NCBI GenBank assembly: GCA_964577275.1
Contig: CAZNYR010000003.1
Span: 19,861 to 83,860 of the forward strand
Source: UBA2561 sp964577275
Lineage (GTDB): Bacteria > Bacteroidota > Bacteroidia > Cytophagales > Thermoflexibacteraceae
DNA: 64,000 nucleotides
Direction of reading: 5' to 3'
The translations under genes were made by a program, and so were the position numbers. Shown one piece after another: positions 44,438 to 53,617 of this stretch (its first letter is position 1; each line of letters starts with the position of its first letter). Under the pieces are notes generated by a model. It was not told where the DNA came from and did not search any database. It was given only the letters and a program-made list of their open reading frames with translations.

Positions 44438-46948
44438 TTAGAAATTCCAATTCTTTTTCCAAGTATCAATAATATCAATCGAAACTTTGAACGCTTCTTT
44501 GGGTCGGGTATAATTTCCGTTTGCCAATACGCCATAAACGCCGAGTCGCAATCGCCGGCGTGCGCCCAACTTAAAGACCCGTTCCAAACCAGCAAAAATC
44601 TCCTCGTGCCGAAAATTAGAATCCCTAACCCACAAAAAACCACCGCCAGCCACCAGCCGAACGCCCGTCTTTTTGATGAGCGGAATATTATTGATAAATG
44701 CCCCATTAAAGTGATGAATGTGATGAAATTCGACAAACAAATTGGAGGTAAAAAATGCTGTATCCAATACCTGAAATGAACGCAAAGGGTCGGAATATAA
44801 TAACGGGTCTGACTGACGAAATCGCTTGACATCCAATAATTTAAGGGTTTTCGTATGGATAAAATCTCCTATCGAAAACTGATATTTGGAATGCCCAAAC
44901 GACCCCAAAATCACGTCTTGTTGCATCTGAAATTCCAAATAATCAAAGTCAATAGCACTATTCAAAATACCGTGCCAGCCCTTCCGATAGTTGATGCTCC
45001 ATGTCGGATAATTACTGCCCAAAACTACCTTCCGATTCGGTTCGGTCATAAAACGCTGTTTGGGCGTATAAGATACTTTTATGTTGGTTATCAGGGCTTT
45101 ATATGGGTCAAATTCCAATGGTTGCTCTTCAGAATCAACCCATTCATCAAAAATCGTAACTCGATGAAAACCCTGAATCGACTGACGGTTGGCATATTCG
45201 CTTTTTGCTTCCACATAAAGCCCATTGAGCAGTTCGATGCGATGCGATGCTTCCGCCGATTCATTCAAAATATAATTTGCCGAATTTATTTGATTTAAGT
45301 ACGCATCAAAACTATTAATCGACTCAAATTGACGGGAAATTTTCCACGAAAAATCTGCCAAACGATGCGGGTCGTAACGCATCCATTGCCCTATATTTCC
45401 GTTATAGTCCTGATTCTGAAAGCCATACGTAACTCGTGCAGTCGTACTCATGAGTTTGCCATTTTCCCAACCCTTAAAATGATACACAAAAGGACCCACA
45501 CGCCAGCCCCCAACTATCTGAAAATCAAGCATTGACGGAAAAGAACCCAAATAAATCTCGGTGCGTTTGACATGATTTCGGAAACCTACGCCTTCCCAAA
45601 ATAATTCGATAAACTTAATCCGATTATATTCTAATTGGATACTATCTTGATAGGATTTACTGCTCGTAACTGCCTGAATACTATCACGTAACGCTATGAT
45701 TTTACGTTCATTAGGCGTTAATGGTTCTGGGCGTGAACTATTCCAATACAAGCTATCTTTTCGGTACGCATCTGGTTCGATGCGTGAAATTTCGTGATTG
45801 AAAAATTTTTCAGGAAATGCGTAATCTACCTGAAAATCAGAATAATACAAAGTCGTATTGCCTCTAAATAATTTTTTGCGTCCCTGTTTGGTTTGGTATC
45901 GAAATTCTTGCCGATACGGAATCCAAGTGCTGTCAGAAAGCATTTTGTAATGTTGCCGAAGTTCAAACGCATCATAAAATTTCAGACTTCCCTTGTACAA
46001 ATTCAGTTCGACCCGATGAATATTCCACCATTCATCATTAATGTAAATAAATCCAGAACACGTAGAATTACCTGATTTTCTGGGAGTTACCTTAATTTTA
46101 TGCACCAAAACTCCCCCTTCTTTTTTGCTTTCAATAAGCCTAAATTTATATGACAAAATCGAAGTGTTGCTCAAGGGCGAAATCAAAGGCGCATCCGTAA
46201 TGCCCGTTAATCGCACCATATTTCGATAAAAATTGAAGTCCGTTTCGCCAAAACGAGGCACAAAAAGCCCTGCATCCGTGCCATATTTTTTGTATGCCGT
46301 CCGAATTTCTTTATACTTGCGAGGATACTGATAATTGAGCGTCATCTGCATTTCAACCAAATTAATACTATTCATAAGTTTCTGATTTTCAGCTTTTTGT
46401 ATCTCAAAAGGGTCGGCTTGTTTTTCGGCAGAAAGTGGATTTTCGACTTTTTTGGCGGGCTTGGATTTGGAGCTTTCTTTGGTTTCAATAATTTCGGTTG
46501 CTTTTACGTAAATCTCTGTTTTATAGCTATTTATGGATTTTAAATATTTTTTTTTCTGCTCAATCGCATTTTGGATAATTTCATACGCAGGGTCTTTTTT
46601 GGAAGCCTGAATTACGATGCCTTCCAACTCAACCGAAGAAGTTTCAAGCAAAATATTTTTAGTAACTTCTTGATTATCAAGCAATACTATCGGAATTGTA
46701 CGCTCTTGATACCCCAAACAAGATACCTTGATTTCAAATTCGCCCCCTACTTCCAAGCGCAAATAATAAAATCCATTCATATCCGTAACTGCTCCCGTTT
46801 GGGTTTCTTGAACGAAGACATGAGCATACGGAACTGGCTCATTATCAGCTGTTAAGATGTAACCTTTGAGCGTTTGAGCGGTCGCCGAAAACGAAAAAAA
46901 ACAACCCAAAATGAATCCTACAATTCGTATTCTCTCGAAAAAATACAT
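44438..46948 (-). CDS. DUF5686 outer-membrane protein with carboxypeptidase-regulatory domain
   Basis: 836 residues. Signal peptide (IVGFILGCFFSFSATA, then QTLKGYIL), an N-terminal carboxypeptidase-regulatory-like domain at about 25-105 (VTDMNGFYYLRLEVGGEFEI), a middle DUF5686 segment (KPRKSGNSTCSGFIYINDEW-type region), and a C-terminal beta-barrel of alternating aromatic strands ending SIDIIDTWKKNWNF, with a terminal Phe as expected for an outer-membrane protein. The barrel's function is not known; the plan is that of DUF5686 proteins found widely in the phylum. Confidence 0.82.
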   Translation of the reverse strand: MYFFERIRIVGFILGCFFSFSATAQTLKGYILTADNEPVPYAHVFVQETQTGAVTDMNGFYYLRLEVGGEFEIKVSCLGYQERTIPIVLLDNQEVTKNILLETSSVELEGIVIQASKKDPAYEIIQNAIEQKKKYLKSINSYKTEIYVKATEIIETKESSKSKPAKKVENPLSAEKQADPFEIQKAENQKLMNSINLVEMQMTLNYQYPRKYKEIRTAYKKYGTDAGLFVPRFGETDFNFYRNMVRLTGITDAPLISPLSNTSILSYKFRLIESKKEGGVLVHKIKVTPRKSGNSTCSGFIYINDEWWNIHRVELNLYKGSLKFYDAFELRQHYKMLSDSTWIPYRQEFRYQTKQGRKKLFRGNTTLYYSDFQVDYAFPEKFFNHEISRIEPDAYRKDSLYWNSSRPEPLTPNERKIIALRDSIQAVTSSKSYQDSIQLEYNRIKFIELFWEGVGFRNHVKRTEIYLGSFPSMLDFQIVGGWRVGPFVYHFKGWENGKLMSTTARVTYGFQNQDYNGNIGQWMRYDPHRLADFSWKISRQFESINSFDAYLNQINSANYILNESAEASHRIELLNGLYVEAKSEYANRQSIQGFHRVTIFDEWVDSEEQPLEFDPYKALITNIKVSYTPKQRFMTEPNRKVVLGSNYPTWSINYRKGWHGILNSAIDFDYLEFQMQQDVILGSFGHSKYQFSIGDFIHTKTLKLLDVKRFRQSDPLLYSDPLRSFQVLDTAFFTSNLFVEFHHIHHFNGAFINNIPLIKKTGVRLVAGGGFLWVRDSNFRHEEIFAGLERVFKLGARRRLRLGVYGVLANGNYTRPKEAFKVSIDIIDTWKKNWNF

Positions 46949-47015
46949 GATGTTTAGGGAATTAAATGATTACTTGAATCCCTATCCAGATGAAAAAAAA
47001 TATCAAAACGTTGCC

Positions 47016-48407
47016 TTAATAATGAAGGTAAAAATCAGTTAAGATTTTATCGGTTTGCTCTTTGATGAATTTGGTTTCGGTCATAAAATGATTATTCATG
47101 TAAGAAAAAATCAATAATTTACCAGATTTAGTTATTAAATAGCCACTTAAATTGTGATTATTACTTAATGAACCTGTTTTACCATATATAAAATTTTGGT
47201 GTTCCTGAAAACGATTTCGGAGCGTTCCCTCGCCAGAAGTAGGCAATAAATGTAAAATTCGCTCAAATTCTGGTGTTGTTTTTCCGTGTTCATTTTTGAT
47301 TTTCAACAAAAGTTGCACCACCGAATGTGGCGTAATCAAGTTATATCTCGAAAGTCCCGAACCATCTATCCAGTGGGGTTTTTCGGTCAAATCTTGTAAA
47401 TATTTTTTTATGATTTCACAAATTAAAATATTGGTTTTCAGATATTTACTATTGTTTAAAGTATCGGCGCACATCAACAAGATTTGTTCTGCCAAAAAGT
47501 TATCACTCGATTCCATCATTAATTTGAATAATTCATCCGTTTTCTGGGTATAAATGGTTTGCAAGCTATCGGTTTGGCGCATCGGACGATAAATTTTTGT
47601 AATCTTTCTGCGTAGCGTATCGGAGAGTAATCGAACGGCAAAATGAGAACTCATTTTCAATGGAATTTCCTGATAATGAGGGTATTCTAAGGTTTTTGGC
47701 AAATGACAAACAAATTGATTTTGATTCAAATTTCGCTTTATCCAAAAGTGCATTTCCGATTTTTGGGCGGTATAAATACGCACCGAATCCCGAAAAAAAG
47801 CGGGCGAAACCTTGAGATTTCCTAAGGTATCGGCATCAAAATGAACGGCATTGCCATAAATCGGAAAAGACGATTTTTCCTCCGAATAATGGTCATTGTA
47901 ATCATCCCAAGCCCAGCCCGTGCCAAAATGTTCATCTTGATAATTAGCATCCGAGAAAAATAATTTGTAATTCGTTTTTTTAAGAAAATCAAATACTTTT
48001 GAGTCATGTAATTTTGGATGCAAAAAAGTAGGATTTCCCGTCCCCCAAAAAATCAAAGAATCGCCCTGCACCGTGTATTTTAAGGCGGGAGATTGTCGAT
48101 TTAACAAATGTAAAGCCGCATAAAACGTAAATAATTTCATGTTGGAGGCGGGCGTAAAATACTTTTGGTCGTGATGACGAAGAATATAATCCTGTTTTTC
48201 AACGTCATAGATGCAAAATCCCGAAAAAGAATTTTTGAAAACAGGTAAAGTTTTGAGTTGTTTTTTGAGTTTTTTGGGATATTTGACGGCAAATGAATGC
48301 GTGCGAACGGGACTTTTTTCTGATTGATTATCAGCACTTTGTCCCAAAATTGAAACAATCATGCTCCAAAAAATGGAACAACAAGCAAGGAATATTTTGG
48401 CGTGCAT
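47016..48407 (-). CDS. dacB: D-alanyl-D-alanine carboxypeptidase/endopeptidase, PBP4 type (S13)
   Basis: 463 residues. A periplasmic penicillin-binding protein that trims peptidoglycan peptides. N-terminal signal (IFLACCSIFWSMIVSILGQS), then the three active-site motifs: FTPASNMKLFTFYAAL (S-x-x-K), MMESSDNFLAEQILLM (S-x-N) and IYGKTGSLSNNHNLSG (K-T-G). WIDGSGLSRYNLITPHSVVQ is the conserved S13 segment. The terminator at 48508-48539 separates it from the upstream small secreted protein. Upstream A/T-rich sequence gives no obvious promoter. Confidence 0.93.
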   Translation of the reverse strand: MHAKIFLACCSIFWSMIVSILGQSADNQSEKSPVRTHSFAVKYPKKLKKQLKTLPVFKNSFSGFCIYDVEKQDYILRHHDQKYFTPASNMKLFTFYAALHLLNRQSPALKYTVQGDSLIFWGTGNPTFLHPKLHDSKVFDFLKKTNYKLFFSDANYQDEHFGTGWAWDDYNDHYSEEKSSFPIYGNAVHFDADTLGNLKVSPAFFRDSVRIYTAQKSEMHFWIKRNLNQNQFVCHLPKTLEYPHYQEIPLKMSSHFAVRLLSDTLRRKITKIYRPMRQTDSLQTIYTQKTDELFKLMMESSDNFLAEQILLMCADTLNNSKYLKTNILICEIIKKYLQDLTEKPHWIDGSGLSRYNLITPHSVVQLLLKIKNEHGKTTPEFERILHLLPTSGEGTLRNRFQEHQNFIYGKTGSLSNNHNLSGYLITKSGKLLIFSYMNNHFMTETKFIKEQTDKILTDFYLHY

Positions 48408-48507
48408 TTCGTTGTGAATTTGTACAAAAAAAGTTTACTAAAGGAACGTAAAAAAACGGAAAAATAACAAAACTTTTCCCGAATTTCTGATTTTTTAACG
48501 AACAAAA

Positions 48508-48539
48508 AACCCTTCAAAAGCAATGCCATTTGAAGGGTT
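48508..48539 (-). terminator. Intrinsic terminator of the small secreted-protein gene
   Basis: AACCCTTCAAA (48508-48518) pairs with TTTGAAGGGTT (48529-48539); reading the minus strand it runs into six T residues (48509-48504). It is 27 bases beyond the stop at 48566. Confidence 0.85.
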
Positions 48540-48545
48540 AAATTA

Positions 48546-48564
48546 TTGATTTTCAATCAATTAA
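48546..48564 (+). repeat. Copy of recurrent motif TTGATTWTCAGnnAATTAT
   Basis: Reads TTGATTTTCAATCAATTAA, placed between the stop codon at 48566 and the terminator at 48539, so it would be in the mRNA's 3' end. Confidence 0.4.
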
Positions 48565-48565
48565 A

Positions 48566-49033
48566 TTACATTTTTCGGAATTTATACGACATATCGTAAG
48601 CGATTTTGTAGGCAGATTGATTTCCTTTTTTCCACCAAATAATCGAATAAAAATTTGCCGAAGTGTTGGGGTCAATAAAACCGATTAACCAAAATTCCCA
48701 CGTAGGCCATTTGCTGGTCGTAGCCTGAACCCAATAGCCGTTCCAGCCACCACTATTATAAACTCCTTCGTTTGAAATCGTGAATCCGCCTTTGGCAGCT
48801 ACTTTCTGAATCATGCCTTTAGCCGTTTCGGAGGCATCGTGATAAGGATAAAGTTCCATCCATGTTTTGCTATCGCCCGACTCGAAGGCATCGGCTTTAT
48901 TTTGTTTGAGTTGGTGGCTGGACGGCACTGAAAACGCCAATCCGTACTGTTCCCACGTATAATCTTGCCACTGTGCGGTGGCGGTGGCGATGCTCAAAAC
49001 TGCCACAAAAACGGTCATCAAGATTGATTTCAT
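48566..49033 (-). CDS. Small secreted protein of unknown function
   Basis: 155 residues with a signal peptide (MKSILMTVFVAVLSIATATA, then QWQDYTWEQYGLAF). The mature part is rich in Trp and Tyr, which suggests a compact, possibly ligand-binding beta protein; no catalytic motif is seen. I do not recognise a family. It has its own terminator, so it is probably a single-gene unit. Confidence 0.6.
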   Translation of the reverse strand: MKSILMTVFVAVLSIATATAQWQDYTWEQYGLAFSVPSSHQLKQNKADAFESGDSKTWMELYPYHDASETAKGMIQKVAAKGGFTISNEGVYNSGGWNGYWVQATTSKWPTWEFWLIGFIDPNTSANFYSIIWWKKGNQSAYKIAYDMSYKFRKM

Positions 49034-49132
49034 TGGATTTTAGATTTAAGAATGAATGAAACTTTAATTTTTCCATACTACGAAATAAAAACAAGATTTT
49101 ACAATCATTGTCAATTTTTGTCATGTAATTTT

Positions 49133-50401
49133 TTAGTATTTTTTCAATAAATCATACAAATTCCAGACATCCATAAATGAATTATAAAGCGGCACAGGAG
49201 CAAGTCGAATGACATCAGGCTCCCGCCAATCGCCAATTATGCCATTTTTCATCAGAAAATCAAAGAGTTTTTTGCCGTGTTCAGGAACAATCAATGAAAG
49301 TTGGCAGCCTCTTTCTTCTGGATTTTTGGGCGTAATGATTTCGATTTTGACTTTCGATTGTTCTTCATTAAACTGCTCAATTAAGAATTGGAGATACGCT
49401 GTAAGTTTTATACTTTTTTGGCGTAAATTATGAATTCCCGCTTCCTCAAAAATCTGCAACGAAGCCCGATGAATGGCTTTTTGGATAATTTGTCCGTTAC
49501 TTAATTGCCATCCTTCTGCCCCTTGCATGGGAATAAAATTTTTTTCCATCAAAAATCGGCGTTTTTCGTCATGTCCCCACCAGCCCGCAAAACGAGGCAA
49601 ATCAGGATTATTGCCGTGTTTTTGATGCACAAAAACGCCCGAAGCCCCGCCCGGACTGGAGTTCATGTATTTGTAAGTACACCAAACGGCAAAATCGGTA
49701 TTCCAATCGTGTAATTTCAAAGGAATATTTCCTGCCACGTGTGCCAAGTCATAGCCTGCAAATGCTCCGACTTGATGCGCTTTTTTTGTAATTGCCTCTA
49801 AATCAAAGAATTGCCCTGTATAATAATTAATTCCACCAAATAATACCAAAGCTAAGGAATCGGCGTTTTCATCAATTTTTTGCAAAATATCTTCGGTGCG
49901 GAGCGTGTGTTCGTGGGGGCGTGGTGCAACTTCGATGATGGCATCTTCAGGATTAAAACCATGAAATTTGACTTGGCTTTCGATGGCGTATTGGTCAGAT
50001 GGAAATGCACCCGCTTCCATCATAATTTTGAATTTTTTGGGGTGAGGCTGGTAAAAAGAAACCATCATTAAATGCAAATTGACGGTTAAATTGTTCATAA
50101 CGACAATTTCCGAGGGCAATGCGCCCATAATTTTGGCAGAAGGTTCGGCTAATAATTTGTGATAAAACATCCATGGATTTTCGCCTTTGAAATGTCCTTC
50201 GACTGCCAAATTTGCCCATTTATCTAATTCTGCCTCGATGTAAGTTCTGGCGTTTTTTGGTTGTAAACCAAGTGAATTTCCGCAGAAATAAATGGCATCT
50301 TTTCCGTTAATTTTCGGAAAAATAAATTGATTTCGGAACTTGTTTAACGGGTCATTTTGGTCTTGTTGCTGGGCAAAATGTGGCGTATTTTCGTATTGCA
50401 T
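49133..50401 (-). CDS. kynU: Kynureninase
   Basis: About 422 residues. PLP enzyme that splits kynurenine to anthranilate and alanine (or 3-hydroxykynurenine to 3-hydroxyanthranilate), in tryptophan breakdown or NAD synthesis. Motifs: DAIYFCGNSLGLQPKNART, GYDLAHVAGNIPLKLHDWN, and WCTYKYMNSSPGGASGVFVH with the PLP lysine (K in YKYMNSS). Starts: TTG 50437 is the longer frame; ATG 50401 (MQYENTPHFAQQQ) is preferred. Other pathway genes are not in view. Confidence 0.94.
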   Translation of the reverse strand: MQYENTPHFAQQQDQNDPLNKFRNQFIFPKINGKDAIYFCGNSLGLQPKNARTYIEAELDKWANLAVEGHFKGENPWMFYHKLLAEPSAKIMGALPSEIVVMNNLTVNLHLMMVSFYQPHPKKFKIMMEAGAFPSDQYAIESQVKFHGFNPEDAIIEVAPRPHEHTLRTEDILQKIDENADSLALVLFGGINYYTGQFFDLEAITKKAHQVGAFAGYDLAHVAGNIPLKLHDWNTDFAVWCTYKYMNSSPGGASGVFVHQKHGNNPDLPRFAGWWGHDEKRRFLMEKNFIPMQGAEGWQLSNGQIIQKAIHRASLQIFEEAGIHNLRQKSIKLTAYLQFLIEQFNEEQSKVKIEIITPKNPEERGCQLSLIVPEHGKKLFDFLMKNGIIGDWREPDVIRLAPVPLYNSFMDVWNLYDLLKKY

Positions 50402-50799
50402 TGATTTTATTGGTTTAGAAATCACTTGAGAAATCAAAACATGATGAAAACAAAAAAGTTTTTACAAAATACCAAGTCTGACCGAAGGTCTGACGTGCTG
50501 TGGGCTGTCCCTCCCAGCCGACCTAATATCTTGGAAAATAGTTACTTGTGCGGATACAAGCAAGCACGAGAAAAATAAATCCGCATGAACTTTAAAATAT
50601 TTTTGACAAAAATAACAAATTTATAAGGGAAAGCGAAGGCACAAATCAAGGCGAGGAAATGACCTCAAAACCTCTAAGATTTTGGGTTTAGTGCGGCAGC
50701 CCAAAAAATGAAAAAATTTCTTTTTTTAACGTATCTTTGTGTGTCCAGTAAGTTCATTATCAGTGCGTTTATGTCGAAAAAAAGTTATAACTTGTGGTG
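50402..50799. other. GC-rich hairpin repeats beside the Rpn gene
   Basis: About 400 bases with no gene. Unlike the AT-rich surroundings it has a GC-rich block at about 50480-50530 with two hairpins: GTCTGACCGAAGGTCTGAC, and GGCTG with CAGCC around TCCCTCC. A further 7-bp inverted pair, TGCGGAT and ATCCGCA, lies about 50548-50585. Such hairpin clusters resemble the dispersed REP/MITE-like repeats of this phylum; no transposase ends are seen. Confidence 0.4.
50732..50739 (+). promoter_or_regulatory. Promoter -7 box of the Rpn gene
   Basis: TATCTTTG matches TAnnTTTG. Start near 50745 would leave about 55 bases to ATG 50800. No clear -33 partner. Confidence 0.4.
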
Positions 50800-51864
50800 A
50801 TGAAAAATGTACCAGAATATAGGAAAGAAGATTACATTGTGATACCTAATCCGATTTATGATGTGGTTTTCAAATACTTAATGGAAGATAATCTAAGTGC
50901 GAAAATTATTTTATCGACACTGATTAACGAAAAGATAAAAAAACTAACATTTGAGCCTATATCGCACACAGAAAAGATACAGGACACAAAAACGGAAAAA
51001 ACCATCAAACTTTTTCATTTGGATTTTACTGCCGTGATAGAAAAGCCAGATGGAAAAGAGGAGTTGATTATGATTGAGATTCAGAAAGCAAATAAAGCAA
51101 GTGATATTTTTAGGTTCAAAAGGTACATCAGTGTAAATTTTCAGAAAAAACAAGAAAAAGAAATTATTAATCCACGAACCCAAGCCGTAGAAAAAATTCA
51201 TAAACCTTTACGCTTGATACCGATTTTCATACTGAATTTCAGGATAGAAAACGAGGTAAATGATTTGATTATTAAAACAAATCGGGAAAAATTAGGAGTA
51301 TTCAAAGGAAAAAAACTAAAAAAAGACAACGAATTTATTGATAATTTAAGTTTTGATATATGGGTTGTTCAGTTACCGAATTTGAGCCAAATAAAGGAAA
51401 AGGATTATGAACACGATGCTTATAAGACAAAACTGTATCAATTATTAAAACTGTTTGACCAAGAAGCTCAAAATAAAAATAATAAACATAGACTTCTGAT
51501 AATCAAGGCTTTGTTTCCAAAATTTTTGGAGCGAGTTGTCAATCGTTTAAAATCAGCGGATGCGGATAATCCAGATTTGGAAAATCAGATGAATGCCGAA
51601 GATGAGTATTTGGCAGAACTCATAAAACGAGATAATGAAATTAGTTATTTCAAACAAGAATTGGAAAAAACAGCGGGGGAACTCGAAAAAACAACAGAAG
51701 AATTAGAACAAGAGCGAGAATTACGAAAACAAAACGACAAGGTCTTAGATGAAAATAAGAAAATAATCGTGGCGTATGCCAAAATATTAAAAGACAGTGG
51801 TAAATCAAGCGAAGAAATTCAAAAATTAACCAATCTGTCAAAAGAAATGATAGACAGTTTATAA
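50800..51864 (+). CDS. Rpn family recombination-promoting nuclease / PD-(D/E)XK transposase-like protein
   Basis: About 354 residues from ATG 50800 (GTG 50794 is a longer alternative). The N-terminal nuclease part has NPIYDVVFKYLMEDNLSAKI, and the acidic motif set HLDFTAVI (Asp) with LIMIEIQKANKASDIFRFKR (E-x-Q-K), typical of Rpn proteins, which cut DNA and stimulate RecA-independent recombination. The middle is Lys-rich, and the C-terminus is a long coiled coil ending in a helical tail (YAKILKDSGKSSEEIQKL). Neighbouring hairpin repeats and the Rpn-like C-terminus at 63880 suggest mobile or duplicated copies. It converges with the SusE/F gene across a terminator. Confidence 0.82.
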   Translation: MKNVPEYRKEDYIVIPNPIYDVVFKYLMEDNLSAKIILSTLINEKIKKLTFEPISHTEKIQDTKTEKTIKLFHLDFTAVIEKPDGKEELIMIEIQKANKASDIFRFKRYISVNFQKKQEKEIINPRTQAVEKIHKPLRLIPIFILNFRIENEVNDLIIKTNREKLGVFKGKKLKKDNEFIDNLSFDIWVVQLPNLSQIKEKDYEHDAYKTKLYQLLKLFDQEAQNKNNKHRLLIIKALFPKFLERVVNRLKSADADNPDLENQMNAEDEYLAELIKRDNEISYFKQELEKTAGELEKTTEELEQERELRKQNDKVLDENKKIIVAYAKILKDSGKSSEEIQKLTNLSKEMIDSL

Positions 51865-51927
51865 CTTAGACAAGATTTCACAAACCGTTTTCACGTTGAA
51901 TCGTAGTCAGTTTTAGCTATTCATAAA

Positions 51928-51962
51928 AAAGTCCTTCCAAAATTTGCGTTTGGAAGGACTTT
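51928..51962. terminator. Bidirectional terminator between the Rpn gene and the Sus operon
   Basis: AAAGTCCTTCCAAA (51928-51941) pairs with TTTGGAAGGACTTT (51949-51962), a 14-bp perfect stem. It ends both the Rpn transcript and the Sus operon (last stop 51987). Confidence 0.85.
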
Positions 51963-51968
51963 ATTTTA

Positions 51969-51989
51969 TTGATAATCAGACAAATACTA
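51969..51989 (+). repeat. Copy of recurrent motif TTGATTWTCAGnnAATTAT
   Basis: Reads TTGATAATCAGACAAATACTA and overlaps the last bases of the SusE/F stop codon at 51987. Confidence 0.4.
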
Positions 51990-53525
51990 TTGTTTGGTAA
52001 ATGTATATTTGCCCGTAATGTCATGGAAAGTAATGACATAAGTGCCAGCCGTTACAGGAATATTTGCACCGTCTTTTACTCCGTAACCACTTGGAAATGA
52101 AGTACCTCCCCAGTTTGCTGTCCATGCGTCATTGGCTCGGAATTTTGCTTCGCCGTTGGTCAAAGTAACCGTTCCGCTCCACGAATGCTTGTCGTTTGGG
52201 TCCTGTGTGAGTGGGGTTGAAGCGTTCCAATCGTTTGGCGTAGCCGAGCCGATAATTCCAACAGTCTGATACTCAACGACTTCTATTTTTGTAATGCTAA
52301 ATATGCCCGTTGCCGAATTTAATTCTAATCGGTAATAGCCCTCTTCGGCAATGGCAATATTATCGCCGTTTACCGTAGCGATTCCGCTTGTTCCTTTTGC
52401 GCCCCAGTTTACGTCCCACGCATCATTGGCACGAAATTTGACTTCACCAGCGATTAATTTTGTGATAATCCACCACGAATGCACATCTGCACCCTGAATC
52501 ATGGCTGTCGAAGCGTCCCAACCGCTGGCAGTTGCCGAGCCAATAATTCCTACGGTGCTGTAAGTTTCGACAGCAGAAATGGAATATGCTGTGGTTTGAT
52601 TGTTAAATCTAATCAAGTAAGTTCCTGCGGTAACGGCAATATTTGCGCCATTTAATTCGCCTACGCCATCAACACCGCCCCAGTTTACGTCCCATGCGTC
52701 ATTGGCACGGAATTTCATTTCGCCATCCGTCAAAGTCGCCAGAATAAACCAACTATACGGGTCGTTAGGGTCTTGGGTCATGGCTGTCGAAGCATCCCAA
52801 CCGCTGGCAGTTGCCGAGCCGATAATCCCAATAGTCTGATATACAGGCGCATCGGCTACATTAAGCGTCAAATCTTGCGTGGCAACATTTCCAGAAGCAT
52901 CTTTTGCGGTTACTTTCACGATGACTGTTCCGCTCGAAGGCAAAGTAAATGTTCCATTCGTAGGATTTAAGATAATATTAAATTTATCTGCACCATTGGT
53001 AATGTAAGTTTTTGACCAATCTTCGGCAGAAATCATAATTTCTGTCAAAGCAATGTTATCCGCAACCATGATGGTCGCCTCCAAATCGGCACTCGGAAAG
53101 GCTTTGACACTTGCCTCGTCCAGTGTTACGGTTGGATTTTCGGTATCATTTCCAAAATTAACAACTGCATGAGCCATAGATTCATTTCGTTTGGCATCCC
53201 ACGCCGTAATTTCGATGACATTTCGTTTGGATAAATCCGCCGTAGAAGGCACAAAAACGGAATAACTTAATTGGTACGCAGCCCCATTGATGGTCATGGT
53301 TGTATCCAGTCCCCACTCCGAATTGTATAATTTGACGGCATAAAGTCCTGATTCATCAGAAATTGAAGCCGATAACGTAAACTCGGCATTTCGTCCTGTG
53401 GCATCCGCCGAAATAGACGAGATGGTGGGTTTAGAAATATCATAATTCGTGGCTTCCTCATCGACATCGCAGGCAAAAACGAACGTCAGCAGGAAGGCAT
53501 ATACAAGAAAATTAAGTTTTTTCAT
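51987..53525 (-). CDS. SusE/SusF-like outer-membrane lipoprotein with three carbohydrate-binding modules
   Basis: 512 residues. Lipoprotein signal (MKKLNFLVYAFLLTFVFAC). Two Ig-like domains at about 33-130 and 130-225 (SISADATGRNAEFTLSASIS and then VTLDEASVKAFPSADL). Then three repeats of about 95 residues starting near 230, 324 and 421 (each with GIIGSATASGWDAST-like openings and KFRANDAWDVNWG), as in the starch-binding modules of SusE/SusF. Repeats 1 and 2 are nearly identical at DNA level, so recently duplicated. Surface-exposed sugar binding for the operon is the likely role. Confidence 0.85.
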   Translation of the reverse strand: MKKLNFLVYAFLLTFVFACDVDEEATNYDISKPTISSISADATGRNAEFTLSASISDESGLYAVKLYNSEWGLDTTMTINGAAYQLSYSVFVPSTADLSKRNVIEITAWDAKRNESMAHAVVNFGNDTENPTVTLDEASVKAFPSADLEATIMVADNIALTEIMISAEDWSKTYITNGADKFNIILNPTNGTFTLPSSGTVIVKVTAKDASGNVATQDLTLNVADAPVYQTIGIIGSATASGWDASTAMTQDPNDPYSWFILATLTDGEMKFRANDAWDVNWGGVDGVGELNGANIAVTAGTYLIRFNNQTTAYSISAVETYSTVGIIGSATASGWDASTAMIQGADVHSWWIITKLIAGEVKFRANDAWDVNWGAKGTSGIATVNGDNIAIAEEGYYRLELNSATGIFSITKIEVVEYQTVGIIGSATPNDWNASTPLTQDPNDKHSWSGTVTLTNGEAKFRANDAWTANWGGTSFPSGYGVKDGANIPVTAGTYVITFHDITGKYTFTKQ

Positions 53526-53573
53526 TTGTTTAATTAATTTTTTTTGGCTATAAAAATGATGAGATGATGTATT

Positions 53574-53606
53574 AAACCTATAAGAATTTGGAATCCTTAT
53601 AGGTTT
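53574..53606 (-). terminator. Hairpin between the DUF4961-like and SusE/F genes
   Basis: AAACCTATAAG (53574-53584) pairs with CTTATAGGTTT (53596-53606). On the minus strand it lacks a strong T-run, so it could be partial attenuation or a processing hairpin within the operon rather than a full terminator. Confidence 0.5.
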
Positions 53607-53617
53607 TTCTGATTTGA

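Noticed and set aside
44422..44832. 136-residue minus-strand frame
   Set aside because: It is an out-of-frame shadow of the 3' end of the DUF5686 gene.
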